Shown: positions 7,927 through 17,248 of the stretch, piece after piece | Layout of the letters: each line of letters begins with the position of its first letter | How positions within the stretch are numbered: the stretch's first letter is position 1 | DNA from: Nitrospinota bacterium | GTDB lineage: Bacteria; Nitrospinota_A; UBA7883; JACRGQ01 | Direction: 5' to 3' | Length of the DNA stretch: 64,000 nt | NCBI GenBank assembly: GCA_029881495.1 | Contig: JAOUMJ010000015.1 | Location: 1-64,000, forward strand | The notes under the pieces: generated by a model | The model's database searches: none | Seen by the model: only the letters and a program-made list of their open reading frames with translations | Told to the model about the DNA's origin: nothing | Program-made: the position numbers and the translations under genes

Positions 7927-9327
7927 CTAGTAGGCTACGGATGAGCCGAGGAAGAGGAGTATTGAGTTCATATTTGCGTCGGCAATCGGTTCGTTCCCTT
8001 TTTGAGCCTGACCGGCTCCGAATCCGTAACTGAATCCTGCGGAGAGGGAAGTTCCTTTTGAGAAGTGAGTAAGGCTGGCGGAGAGGCCATAGAGGTCTAT
8101 ATGTTCATCGGATCCTTCCTGCCCAACGGGGTAGGTGTTTGTCATATCGTTGAAGGCGCCTGCCCTGAGGGCCCATGTGTCGGCCAAATAGTATTCCATT
8201 CCGATCGAGTAGTTCGAGACAGCGATTTTCGGATTTATAGATAATTCCTTATTCCCCTTGGTTTCGCTGTAATAGTTGTAGTCGAAAGAGATAAGGAGGG
8301 CATTGTTTGGGAACCATGCTATCCCGAGGGCGATCTTTGTCGGCAGTTCCCTTTGTTCCGTCGATTTAGTGCGAATTTCCCTGGTCAGGATATCGTTATC
8401 GAGTCTGTAGCCAAGCAGGGATAAAACTGTAGTGAGCGTATCCTGGCTCCAGGGTACCGGGAATGCCGGGCCGCCGTACGCAGTTTCAAGATTGGATTTG
8501 AGAATTGTCAGCTCTTCCTCTGAAAGCCCTTCTTTGTACACCTGTTGGAACGCGGTCGGCGACCAGTAGACGGTAGTTTTTGAAATTGACATCCCGAAGG
8601 AGAACTTTCCTTCCGCCGGTGTCCACATAATGCCGAGCAGAGGCCTCGATCCGTACTCTTCAGTTTCGAGGTAGGTGTTCTGCCAGATATTTTTTTTATT
8701 GGTTTTTGTGAGGAAGAGGTTGTTTATGACCTGTTTATTTCGGTGATGCAGGTAGAGGGTGAGGCCGATCGACAAAGTAGGTGTGACCTGCATTGAGTAT
8801 GAGGGGCCGGCGTTATACGAGCTGTCTTCCTTGTTAAAGTTGATAGCGAAAACGTCGTAGCGCGATGTAGGTCTTTCGAATATCTGGTCCTGGTCCTCCA
8901 GAACGGAGTCGGGAACGGCATATGAAAATCCGAGCACTCCCGGCCCCAGCGGCTGTGTTATCCCGAAGAAGTTTGGCAGGAGGATGGAGGATGTTCTGAC
9001 CCAGCTCTGGTTTCCGATCGCGTTTTCATATGTTGTGAGGGAGGCGTAAAAACCGTTTGTTGAGACGTTGAGATTTTTTCCGGCCCCGTATATTACACCG
9101 GCAGGATTGTAGTATAGCCCGGTAGAATCGTCTGATATTGCCGTGTAGGCGCCTCCCATGCCGGCAGGTCTTTCCCCAACTACGATATTTGTATAGTGTT
9201 CTTCTCCAGCGAAGGCAGGTATAAAAGCTGAAAAGGTAAAACAGAAAAGGAGAAGCGCTCCGATACCCCCGATATTAACCTTTTTTGAATCTATTAAAGC
9301 GTGCGCTCTCCGTTCTAAACTCGCCAC
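7927..9327 (-). CDS. FadL/OmpP1-like outer-membrane transport protein
   Basis: About 466 residues. A signal peptide with a longish basic N-region ends in A-F-I-P-A-F-A before G-E-E-H-Y. The mature start contains G-E-R-P-A-G-M-G-G-A-Y-T-A-I-S-D-D and Y-Y-N-P-A-G-V, the hallmark of the FadL/OmpP1/PorV-type family, followed by barrel strands to the C-terminus. Such proteins pass hydrophobic compounds across the outer membrane; the substrate here is unknown. The start is uncertain. GTG at 9327 has a gagggg site 7 bases upstream, while ATG at 9342 is weaker; both overlap the upstream M48 gene. The order SH3 protein, M48 protease, barrel suggests an envelope-assembly unit. Confidence 0.8.
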   Translation of the reverse strand: MASLERRAHALIDSKKVNIGGIGALLLFCFTFSAFIPAFAGEEHYTNIVVGERPAGMGGAYTAISDDSTGLYYNPAGVIYGAGKNLNVSTNGFYASLTTYENAIGNQSWVRTSSILLPNFFGITQPLGPGVLGFSYAVPDSVLEDQDQIFERPTSRYDVFAINFNKEDSSYNAGPSYSMQVTPTLSIGLTLYLHHRNKQVINNLFLTKTNKKNIWQNTYLETEEYGSRPLLGIMWTPAEGKFSFGMSISKTTVYWSPTAFQQVYKEGLSEEELTILKSNLETAYGGPAFPVPWSQDTLTTVLSLLGYRLDNDILTREIRTKSTEQRELPTKIALGIAWFPNNALLISFDYNYYSETKGNKELSINPKIAVSNYSIGMEYYLADTWALRAGAFNDMTNTYPVGQEGSDEHIDLYGLSASLTHFSKGTSLSAGFSYGFGAGQAQKGNEPIADANMNSILLFLGSSVAY

Positions 9328-10147
9328 CTGATAACCCCTCATTTTGAATTGTCTCTTCCACCCACTTTATCCTATTAGAGAATGCCGGATGTAATTTAAT
9401 TAGAGATGATACCTTATTGCTCTCGGCTTTTTCCATTCGGCGGAAAAGGTTTGCCAGCGCTTCGGGATTATAGCCAAGTGAAGCGGCGAGCATAATGCCC
9501 AGCGTATCGGCCTCCTGTTCATCTTTTTGGGCGTAACCATTCTGGAAGAGGACATTCATGGCATTATCCACGGCCTGCGTAAACGCGACTGTCATGGTTT
9601 CACCGCCCCCGCCGATGAGTTTGCCGAGACTTGCTTCGCTGCTACCGCTTTTACCTCTTATATTAAGTTCCTTGACGATATGTTTTTGAGATATGTGAGT
9701 GATCTCGTGCGCGATCGTGGCTGCCAGTTCCGCCTCGTTCTCCATAGCTTCAATCGCCCCTTTTGTGATGAATATATATCCTCCTGGAGCGGCAAAGGCG
9801 TTTACTGTCGGAGTATCCAGAATTCCGACCTTGAACTGTAATTCCGGCCTGTTTGAATTTTCTGCCAATGACCGGGCTATCAGATTGCAGTAACGGGTAA
9901 GGTTGTCGTTTTTATACAGGGAGTAGCGGCCAATAATTCTCGCGGCAACTTCCCGGCCGAAGACGATTTCCGCCTTTATGTCGTCTTCGTTTGTCCAATC
10001 TATCTGATTGTGCGCCCTTGCACGCGCCCTTGCGGAGTTTTGCGCGTCGGCGATGGCGGAGTAGGAGATGGAAACAGCCATGAAAATAAGGCTAACTGTA
10101 AGGGTGCTTGTTCCGATTATCAGGTTTTTTTTCTTCATCCGATTCAA
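9275..10147 (-). CDS. M48-family metalloprotease (BepA/LoiP-like)
   Basis: 290 residues with an N-terminal hydrophobic signal or anchor. The zinc motif A-H-E-I-T-H near residue 146 lies within T-I-A-H-E-I-T-H-I-S-Q-K-H, and the third ligand region is Q-E-A-D-T-L-G. These define M48 peptidases. Periplasmic M48 enzymes such as BepA degrade misassembled outer-membrane proteins, and a neighbouring beta-barrel gene would suit that role (inference). The ATG overlaps the stop of the SH3-domain gene as ATGA, indicating translational coupling. The 3' end overlaps the barrel gene. There is no TPR extension like that of BepA, so a short-form protease is more likely. Confidence 0.88.
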   Translation of the reverse strand: MNRMKKKNLIIGTSTLTVSLIFMAVSISYSAIADAQNSARARARAHNQIDWTNEDDIKAEIVFGREVAARIIGRYSLYKNDNLTRYCNLIARSLAENSNRPELQFKVGILDTPTVNAFAAPGGYIFITKGAIEAMENEAELAATIAHEITHISQKHIVKELNIRGKSGSSEASLGKLIGGGGETMTVAFTQAVDNAMNVLFQNGYAQKDEQEADTLGIMLAASLGYNPEALANLFRRMEKAESNKVSSLIKLHPAFSNRIKWVEETIQNEGLSGGEFRTESARFNRFKKG

Positions 10148-10623
10148 TTCCCGGTTTTGTTGAATTCCTCAACCTCTTCATCGGAGATCTTATCGGTGAA
10201 ATTTTCAAGCCTGTTAAGAGTGTTGTAATCGGCCTTTTCCTGATCGCTCCGTCTTTTTCTGTCCTTTTCGGAAAGCCCCCTCGCCGCCGCGGCTGATGTA
10301 ACAGCGGAAGCCCTTCTTCTCGATTTGTCTTCGAGATTTTCCGTTGCCTCGGTGATAATGGAAACTCTTTCCATAGGTTCATTTCTGGATACATTCAGCT
10401 GGTTGATCCAGCCGGTCATGTCGCCTGTTTTTACCTGGTACCATCCTTTCCCCTTTTCGATCACCTCAAGCTGGTCCCCTCTTTTAAGGGTGCCTGTAGT
10501 TTCGGCCTTGAATGAAGGGGAGTTCATGATTTTTGCGGATTTGCTTTGCACATAAAGAGTATCGGCTGCGGATGCAATATATGAGGATAGAGAGATAATA
10601 GATAGTATCAGTAGCCGTTTCAT
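10144..10623 (-). CDS. secreted SH3-domain protein
   Basis: 159 residues from the internal ATG at 10623, chosen because an agga site precedes it and a signal peptide, K-R-L-L-I-L-S-I-I ending A-S-A-A-D, starts there. A longer frame reaching 10665 lacks this logic. The mature N-terminus is a bacterial SH3-like domain: L-Y-V-Q-S-K-S-A-K-I-M, then G-T-L-K-R-G-D-Q-L-E-V, then W-Y-Q-V-K and G-W-I-N. Such domains bind peptidoglycan or proteins in the periplasm. The C-terminal half is charged and Arg/Glu-rich and looks disordered. It is coupled to the M48 protease gene by a 4-bp overlap, so the two probably act together. Confidence 0.8.
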   Translation of the reverse strand: MKRLLILSIISLSSYIASAADTLYVQSKSAKIMNSPSFKAETTGTLKRGDQLEVIEKGKGWYQVKTGDMTGWINQLNVSRNEPMERVSIITEATENLEDKSRRRASAVTSAAAARGLSEKDRKRRSDQEKADYNTLNRLENFTDKISDEEVEEFNKTGN

Positions 10624-10695
10624 TTCCTGGTCTCCAACATAAAATAATCCTCTCGACAGCTCCACTTATGTCGATTTAAAAATTGTCAACGTCCT

Positions 10696-12810
10696 CTATT
10701 TTCCCTCTTCCATACCTTCGCATCTCCTGATGAAAACTTCCCTTATAGGCGATTCTTTCATGGATCGGTAAATTTCGAGAGCTTTTTTCATCTCTCCATT
10801 CGAATAGAGCTCATACGCCGTATCCGAGGTTTTTACCAATTCCCAAGCCCTTTCAAGAGATTTCTCATCATCGAAACCTATTGCTTCATATATGCCTATC
10901 ATATCACGCTTTCCCCGAACTTGTACCTTGTCCAGAATTCTGCACGGCAGGACATCCTTTATTTCGCGATATGTGAATTCCGAGATGATTATCGGAACAG
11001 GGTATTGTTTATTCAGGGATTCCAGCCTTGAGGCGAGGTTTATCGTGTCGCCGATGACGGTATAGCTGAGCTTTTTTTCGGAACCGATGTTCCCGAGTAT
11101 TGCCGGTCCGGTATTGATTCCTATTCCTTGCATTACCGTGAAATCGACCCCCATTTCCTTGATTTCAGCGTTGACGGCATCCATTCTGGCGGCCATTTCA
11201 ATGGCGCTTCTCACAGCCATTTCAGCGTGGTTTTTAATCTTTAGCGGCGCTCCCCAAAACGCCATGATAGCGTCGCCGATAAATTTATCGACGGTACCCT
11301 GATTTTTCAGAATGACATCGCACATCCTCGATAAATAGGAATTCAGCATTTTAATAACCATTTCGGGCGATGTTTTATCGGAGAAGGCGGTGAATCCGCG
11401 GATGTCCGTAAACATTATTGTTAGATTGACCTCTTCTCCCTTGCCAAGCGCGGCGAAATCCTCGATATTCTCCGCCATCTGGTTCAGCACTTCTGGTGAA
11501 ACATACTGGGAGAACATCTTTTTAACGCGCAATTTTTCCCGTCCTTCCGTTGCGGCAAGAAAGGCAAAGGCAGTGGCGCCTGAAAAAACTATCGACCCCG
11601 CAGGCGGCATCAGCTCCATCAGGAAATTTCCGTTAAAAGCGTAGATGTAGGCACCAACCCATCCGCCAAGGCAGGCAAGCGGCAATGCAAGTTTATCCCT
11701 GAATTTTCCGAGATAGAGGACTGCAAGAGTACAGATGATCGAGAAAATAATGATAAATACGAAAGTTGTTTTCCGGTCAACGTAGGAGAAAAAATCGTTA
11801 TCGATGTAATTGCTGGCAAGCGACGCATGAAGGTAGACCCCCGGAGTGAGAGGGGAGATGGCTGTCGGTTTAAGGTCTTCAACTCCGACGGCGCTAGCGC
11901 CTATGTAGACGATCTTGTCCCTGAACTCATCCGGATGCACGAGCAGGGATTCAATGTCGCCGCTTTTTATCATCTGTAGCGAGGAAAAAAGTCCGCTTAT
12001 AGAGAAGGGGTTTATTTTTCCGTAAGGATTGATGATTATTTTTCCTTCCCTGTTTGTCGGGATATTTTTATCTCCTATCCTTATCCGTTTCTTTTCAATT
12101 TCTATCTTTTCGCCACTCAATAGAGGCGCGATACCGGCAACGGGAAAATATTTTCCATGATATTCCCTGAAAGGCCTTGTCTGTCTGTATATTCCGTCTT
12201 CGTCCGAAGTGAACTCAACAACCCCTATCCCCTTGGAGGCCATTGCCAGTTCGTAGATAGGGGTGTAATAATTATTTGCTTCCCCGTGATGCTCGAAATT
12301 TATTGATACTTCAGGGAGGGAGAAGTTATCGGCAAACTCCTTCGGGAGCGGCCTGTTGAGCAGGGTTTTGTTCTTTTCATCTTCCTTGTCAACCAGCAGC
12401 TGCATTGCATGGAATACGTTTCCCGAGTCGTATGTCGCAAGGACAAGCGCCCTGTCGTTTGGGCCTATCTCCCCGTCATCAAGCGTCTCCTGATTTTCGG
12501 CGAACATGATATCGAAAAATACCGCTCGCGGCTCACCCATCGCAAGGAACTCAAGAAGGTCGGAGTAGACCGCTCTTGGCCACGGCCACCTCCCGACAAT
12601 GGAATTAAGAGCCTGAAGTGACGCTTCATCTATCAGGATCACAACCACGTCCTGTGTGGTTTCCAGGTTGCCCCTCAACTGCCTGGCAGTTGCGTCAAAT
12701 GCAATATGTTCCAGACGTATAAAGGAGTCCGATACATATAGGAAGACGGCAAGCAAGGTATTGCCAATGACAAGGAGTATGGAGACCTTTCTTTTTCTTT
12801 TATCTTTCAT
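10696..12810 (-). CDS. CHASE2-domain adenylate cyclase
   Basis: 704 residues. An N-terminal transmembrane helix is followed by an extracytoplasmic CHASE2 sensor (about 35-340, with I-D-E-A-S-L near its start and W-P-W-P-R). Two or three membrane helices (about 345-430) and a class III cyclase domain (about 455-640) come next. Metal-binding aspartates lie in F-T-D-I-R-G-F-T near residue 468 and in G-D-A-I-M-A-F near 510. V-D-K-F and V-I-G-D-T-I-N-L-A-S-R give the Lys/Asp pair expected for ATP rather than GTP. A short C-terminal extension follows. It should make cAMP in response to a periplasmic or membrane signal that is not known. No ribosome binding site is evident before the ATG. Confidence 0.92.
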   Translation of the reverse strand: MKDKRKRKVSILLVIGNTLLAVFLYVSDSFIRLEHIAFDATARQLRGNLETTQDVVVILIDEASLQALNSIVGRWPWPRAVYSDLLEFLAMGEPRAVFFDIMFAENQETLDDGEIGPNDRALVLATYDSGNVFHAMQLLVDKEDEKNKTLLNRPLPKEFADNFSLPEVSINFEHHGEANNYYTPIYELAMASKGIGVVEFTSDEDGIYRQTRPFREYHGKYFPVAGIAPLLSGEKIEIEKKRIRIGDKNIPTNREGKIIINPYGKINPFSISGLFSSLQMIKSGDIESLLVHPDEFRDKIVYIGASAVGVEDLKPTAISPLTPGVYLHASLASNYIDNDFFSYVDRKTTFVFIIIFSIICTLAVLYLGKFRDKLALPLACLGGWVGAYIYAFNGNFLMELMPPAGSIVFSGATAFAFLAATEGREKLRVKKMFSQYVSPEVLNQMAENIEDFAALGKGEEVNLTIMFTDIRGFTAFSDKTSPEMVIKMLNSYLSRMCDVILKNQGTVDKFIGDAIMAFWGAPLKIKNHAEMAVRSAIEMAARMDAVNAEIKEMGVDFTVMQGIGINTGPAILGNIGSEKKLSYTVIGDTINLASRLESLNKQYPVPIIISEFTYREIKDVLPCRILDKVQVRGKRDMIGIYEAIGFDDEKSLERAWELVKTSDTAYELYSNGEMKKALEIYRSMKESPIREVFIRRCEGMEEGK

Positions 12811-12883
12811 ATCAAGGGATTAATTATAGAAACCGGATGGCATGAATGTCCAGCATGAGGCGGTGTGCGGGAAACGGCTGTTT

Positions 12884-14566
12884 CTATTTTTCGCCTGCCA
12901 GAGCTTCGGCGATATTGAGAGTGTGATCCTTGACTCGTCTGTAATCGTTGATCATGTCCGTGTATGCCATAGTAATGAGCGGCTCTATTTTCTGGTGTGA
13001 AAGCCTTTCGATATGATGGGTTCGGGTTTTTCTGACTTTATGGTTGATAGCTTCTGACAGAGTGTGCGCCCTGCTGATCACCTGTTTCTGTTTTTGCGCG
13101 TAAGCGTTTGTTATCAACTCCATGTAGGCAAGCGTGTCATCATGAAGGCTGGATATGGCTTGAAGTTCTTCCGCCGGAAGTTTCATATTGTTGTCCCTGA
13201 GCCTGAGATGGAGCTTCAATATTTTTTCTATGTAATCGCTTATCGACTCGTATTCGTCGGCGATTCTCAGCTGTTGGCGCGCCTCTATGGTGATTTCGTG
13301 AGGAAGACCCGATGAGAGGAGTTCGGTAAGGAATACTGACACTTCGTTTTGCAGGCCGTCCAGTATCTCTTCCTTGTGGAATACCTTGGTAGCGGACTTC
13401 TCGTTCAATGTTTCACCGCCGATGGCGTCCTTCAGGTTCGTCATCATCCTTGTCGCGATCCTTCCCATTTTCACTATCTCAATATGCGCGTTATCAATGG
13501 CGATGAGCGGAGTGTCTATTATCATCGGATCAAGATGTGTTGTGTAGACTTTCCCGGCAACCTCCTTGTCGGGCGCAAGCCACAGGAGGAGCTTTTCGAA
13601 ATATGCCACAAACGGTATGAAGAGCGCCGTGTTGGTGACATTAAAACCGGTATGAACAATCGCGATTCCCGCGATTATGAACGGGAAGGTTTCATGGTTG
13701 TCCACCATCAGCATCGTATTCGGATCCGTACCTAGGAATCCTTTTATAATATCAATATATATTCTGAATACGGCCGTTATCCAGAGCACCCCTATAACGT
13801 TAAAGATGATATGCGCGTATGCAGCCCGCTTGGCGTTGGTTGTTGCGCCAAGCGAAGCCAGGAATGCGGTGATCGTAGTACCGATGTTTTCGCCAAGCAC
13901 CAGCGCGGCGGCCGATTCAAAATGGATCACTCCTGTTGATGCCAGGCTCATGGTTATGGCAAGGGTTGCCGAAGACGACTGTACAATAAATGTGAGAATA
14001 CACCCGATGAACGCAAGTTTCAGCACCCCGAAATAGCTGTCTGCCTCGAAAAGCGAAAACCACGCCACAAATTCAGGGAGGGATCGCATCGGTTTGAATC
14101 CGTCTTTCATCAGTTCGAGGCCGAAAAATATCATCCCGATCCCCATTATTATCATTCCTATAAAACGGAATTTCTCATTTTTGGAAAAAAGATAGAAAAA
14201 CGAGGCGAATCCAAGCATCGGCAGGCCGTATTTTCCTATTTTGAGAACAAGTATCCAGCCTGTAATGGTCGTTCCAATGTTGGCCCCCATTATGATCCCG
14301 AGTGATTGAAACAGCGTCATGACGCCGCTGTTCACAAGGCCTACTGTCATAACCGTAGTTATGGAGCTTGACTGTACAAGACATGTGAACAGAATGCCGA
14401 CCGCAAGGCCGGAAAGCCTGTTGTTCGTGACAGAGCCGATAAGCTTGCGGAGCCTGCCACCAGCGACGGATTGTACTCCGTCAGACATGTATCTCATTCC
14501 GAGGAGGAAAAGGCCAAGCCCGCCGGCTGCCTGAAAAATCATTGTGGTTATCAGCTTATAATCCAA
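12884..14566 (-). CDS. Na/Pi cotransporter family protein with PhoU-like tail
   Basis: 560 residues starting at TTG with a gggag site eight bases upstream. Two homologous membrane halves each carry the Q-S-S-S signature (residues 65-68, and V-Q-S-S-S-A near 195), typical of the NptA/PF02690 family that moves phosphate with sodium. After about nine membrane spans, residues about 345-555 form a helical PhoU-like domain, often linked to phosphate-dependent control. It is probably an inner-membrane phosphate importer or exporter; direction is debated for the family. It lies upstream of the cyclase gene in the same direction, 73 bp away. Confidence 0.92.
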   Translation of the reverse strand: MDYKLITTMIFQAAGGLGLFLLGMRYMSDGVQSVAGGRLRKLIGSVTNNRLSGLAVGILFTCLVQSSSITTVMTVGLVNSGVMTLFQSLGIIMGANIGTTITGWILVLKIGKYGLPMLGFASFFYLFSKNEKFRFIGMIIMGIGMIFFGLELMKDGFKPMRSLPEFVAWFSLFEADSYFGVLKLAFIGCILTFIVQSSSATLAITMSLASTGVIHFESAAALVLGENIGTTITAFLASLGATTNAKRAAYAHIIFNVIGVLWITAVFRIYIDIIKGFLGTDPNTMLMVDNHETFPFIIAGIAIVHTGFNVTNTALFIPFVAYFEKLLLWLAPDKEVAGKVYTTHLDPMIIDTPLIAIDNAHIEIVKMGRIATRMMTNLKDAIGGETLNEKSATKVFHKEEILDGLQNEVSVFLTELLSSGLPHEITIEARQQLRIADEYESISDYIEKILKLHLRLRDNNMKLPAEELQAISSLHDDTLAYMELITNAYAQKQKQVISRAHTLSEAINHKVRKTRTHHIERLSHQKIEPLITMAYTDMINDYRRVKDHTLNIAEALAGEK

Positions 14567-14750
14567 TGTCAGATCTCCCGGTTAAGATTTGTTTTCCATG
14601 CTGAAGCGTAATTGGCAATAACATATAACATCCTTTTGGCGCGGACAACTTATATATTTTTAAACCGGCGGCAGAATAACTCATGTTGAACCTCGTATTT
14701 TGGAAAACGGAGGTTTTGTGCAGGTTTGATGCTAAAAGAGGCGGAATATT

Positions 14751-16034
14751 CTAGGAAAAGCGAAACGCCTTTTCGAAGGTATTCCGTTCCTTGTAGGGAC
14801 CGATGACGGAGAGTTTCATCTGGTCGTCCACGAAATATTTCTGCGCCACGGCGTTAACTTGCTCGATGGTAACGGCGTCGATCTCTTCCGCTATCTCTTC
14901 CGGCGTTTTTATTCTGTTGTAGAGTATCTCCCTCATGCCGTAGAGGGTTGCCACTCGCCTGGTATCTTCAAGCGCGAGGTCTGTATGCCCTTTGATGTTC
15001 TCCTTTGCGCGTGTAAGCTCCTCGGGAGTAACTTTCTCTTCCCTTATTTTCCTTATTTCCTCCATCGCGCATTTGATGGCCTCTTCCACCTTGTCGAGAT
15101 TTACGCCGGCGCTCACCTGGAAAAGCCCCACATCCTCGTACATGTTGAGGCTGGAGTTGATGTAATACGCCAGGCCTCTCCTCTCCCTTATCTGGTAGAA
15201 GAGCCGGCTGCTCATCTGTCCGCCGAGGATGGTATTTAATACCCTGAACGGAGCCACGTCTTCATGTTCCGCCCTGCATCCGTATGTTCCGAAAATGAAG
15301 TGCGCCTGTTCCGTCTCCTTGTTCCGCAGGTAGATGCGGTCGGTATCCATTTTTTTAAACGGCTCCGCCTTTGCAGGCTCCCCACCTTTGTCGAATTTGA
15401 AATACTTGCGGCATAGAGCCTCATGCTCTTCCGGAGAGATCCCCCCGGCGGCGGTGATCACGCTGTTTGATCCATAGTAGAAGCGCTCATGGTGTTTCAC
15501 GAAATTATCCCTTGTCATGGAGGTAACTGTCGCTTCCGGCCCGGCGATATCCCACCCGAGTGGCTGGTCGCCGAGAATCAGGGAGTGATAGTCGAGGTTT
15601 ACCTGGCTCATCGGGTCGTCGTGGTACATTCGTATCTCTTCCACGATCACCCCGCGTTCCCGTTTTATTTCATCTTCGTCGAATTTGGAGTTTAACAGCA
15701 TATCCGAAAGAACGTCATAGGCTGTCTCCTTTTTGGCAGTCGATATCTTTACGAAATAGCCTACCATCTCCTCGCTTGTGAAGGCGTTGAAGTTCCCGCC
15801 AGCCCCGTCAATAGCGCTGGAAACCGCCATCGCGTCCGGGTATCTCTCTGCACCCTTGAAGAACATATGCTCCATGAAGTGGGATATGCCGTTGTCTTCC
15901 CTCGTTTCATACCGGCTACCGGAACGGACGAGTATCATCAAGGTAAGCGACCTGGATGTCGGCACTGGTATCGTGAGGCAGCGGAGTTTTCCGTCGAGGA
16001 TCGTCTTTGTGTGTTCAAACATCTTTTTTGCCAT
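14751..16034 (-). CDS. M16-family zinc peptidase
   Basis: 427 residues, the single-unit length of PqqL/YmxG-type M16 peptidases. The inverted zinc motif H52-F-M-E55-H56 is present with the third ligand E132 in V-I-V-E-E-I-R, 76 residues later as expected. The C-terminal half contains the R-x-x-x-Y-x-x-x-S signature region, R-R-G-L-A-Y-Y-I-N-S-S. It is predicted to be cytoplasmic, since no signal peptide is seen, and to degrade short unfolded peptides. It stands alone, with a 155-bp divergent gap to the small gene at 16190. Confidence 0.93.
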   Translation of the reverse strand: MAKKMFEHTKTILDGKLRCLTIPVPTSRSLTLMILVRSGSRYETREDNGISHFMEHMFFKGAERYPDAMAVSSAIDGAGGNFNAFTSEEMVGYFVKISTAKKETAYDVLSDMLLNSKFDEDEIKRERGVIVEEIRMYHDDPMSQVNLDYHSLILGDQPLGWDIAGPEATVTSMTRDNFVKHHERFYYGSNSVITAAGGISPEEHEALCRKYFKFDKGGEPAKAEPFKKMDTDRIYLRNKETEQAHFIFGTYGCRAEHEDVAPFRVLNTILGGQMSSRLFYQIRERRGLAYYINSSLNMYEDVGLFQVSAGVNLDKVEEAIKCAMEEIRKIREEKVTPEELTRAKENIKGHTDLALEDTRRVATLYGMREILYNRIKTPEEIAEEIDAVTIEQVNAVAQKYFVDDQMKLSVIGPYKERNTFEKAFRFS

Positions 16035-16189
16035 TGCGCACGATTATAACCCTTTAAATGATGAATGTGTGAAATGGTTCATTTGAACTATTTTTGTTTG
16101 AGCCTCAAATGTTGTTAAATGGGAATAGGGAAACGTATGTTGAGTATCGATAGATAACGATACATAACGCCTTTGGACAGTAAAGCGGG

Positions 16190-16423
16190 GTGATTAACAT
16201 CTGTTTCATATTCAGTTTTTTTCCAGCGACAATCTGGTTTGTCATTGGCTATATAGTCCTTGCCGTCTCTTCGAGGACTGAAGGGAATATTCAAAAATTC
16301 GGGCGCATCCTGGCTTTTTGGGTTTTCACCCTTGCTTCGATGATCCCTGTTATCGGAGCGTATTCCACCCTTTCGGGCGACTGCCCCATCCTCGACATCC
16401 TCTCCCTCCTCCGTGAGATGTAG
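16190..16423 (+). CDS. small two-span membrane protein, hypothetical
   Basis: 77 residues from a GTG start. Two hydrophobic helices are evident, about residues 5-27 (containing F-F-P-A-T-I-W-F-V-I-G-Y-I-V-L-A-V) and about 41-60 (V-F-T-L-A-S-M-I-P-V-I-G-A-Y). A basic stretch, S-S-R-T-E-G-N-I-Q-K-F-G-R, separates them, so both ends probably face the periplasm or both are translocated with a cytoplasmic loop. I recognise no family. The ribosome binding site is weak. It converges on murI with 15 bp between stops. Membrane-like composition favours a real gene, but this is not proven. Confidence 0.5.
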   Translation: MINICFIFSFFPATIWFVIGYIVLAVSSRTEGNIQKFGRILAFWVFTLASMIPVIGAYSTLSGDCPILDILSLLREM

Positions 16424-16438
16424 GAGATCCTTTCCCTC

Positions 16439-17248
16439 TCAGGCGAAGCGGGTGAGGTCGGTGAGTTCCAGGTGAGGGGAGATGTCCTCGCCGAGGAAGC
16501 GGCCGCCAACCTTTTCGGCGCGCGCAGGGGAGTCGGTTACGAAATACTGCCGTTTCCCCCCCTTGGTATCGCTGAGGAGTTTGAGGCTTCCTAATGTATC
16601 GCGCAGTTTCTTTGCAACGGCGCTGGCAGAATTTATCAGCTTGATCTCATCCCCGCAGACCTTCGCTATCGTCTTTTCAAGCAAGGGGTAATGGGTACAA
16701 CCGAGTATCAGTGTGTCCACCTTGCCGGGGAACTCTTCGAGGTAAACGCGGGCTACGTCTTCGGCAATTTTGTTATCTGTCCACCCCTCTTCGGCGAGAG
16801 GAACGAACAACGGGCATGCTTTTCCTACGACCTCCTTTGCCCCATGTTCTCTGAGGAGGGTGTCATACCTTCCCGATTCTATCGTCGCATTCGTTCCGAT
16901 CACCCCTATCTTTCCGGTGACCGTGGATCTCATCGCCTCTTCTACGCCGGGTTCTATCACGCCGAGTATCGGCAGATCGAAGCTCTCCCTCAGGATCGGG
17001 ATGCTTGTCGCCGACGCGGAGTTGCAGGCGACCACGACGGCCTTTACTCCATGCGAGATAAGGAAGCGGCAGTTCTCCATCGAGTACCGTATTACCGTCT
17101 CCTTCGATTTCGTTCCGTATGGAACCCTGGCTGTATCGCCAAGGTATAGAAGTTCCTCGTTCGGTAAAAGCTCCCCTAGCGCGTGCAGGACCGTAAGCCC
17201 CCCTATGCCGGAATCGAATATCCCTATCTTCTTTTTACTGTCGCTCAT
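16439..17248 (-). CDS. murI: glutamate racemase
   Basis: 269 residues. It interconverts L- and D-glutamate for peptidoglycan. Signature segments are F-D-S-G-I-G-G-L-T-V (residues 11-20), catalytic C75 in V-A-C-N-S-A-S-A and catalytic C184 in L-G-C-T-H-Y-P-L-L. The start at 17248 (M-S-D-S-K-K-K-I-G-I) overlaps the GerMN gene stop as ATGA; the frame continues upstream but that sequence is the GerMN gene in another frame. The operon amidase-GerMN-murI groups three cell-wall functions. Confidence 0.97.
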   Translation of the reverse strand: MSDSKKKIGIFDSGIGGLTVLHALGELLPNEELLYLGDTARVPYGTKSKETVIRYSMENCRFLISHGVKAVVVACNSASATSIPILRESFDLPILGVIEPGVEEAMRSTVTGKIGVIGTNATIESGRYDTLLREHGAKEVVGKACPLFVPLAEEGWTDNKIAEDVARVYLEEFPGKVDTLILGCTHYPLLEKTIAKVCGDEIKLINSASAVAKKLRDTLGSLKLLSDTKGGKRQYFVTDSPARAEKVGGRFLGEDISPHLELTDLTRFA

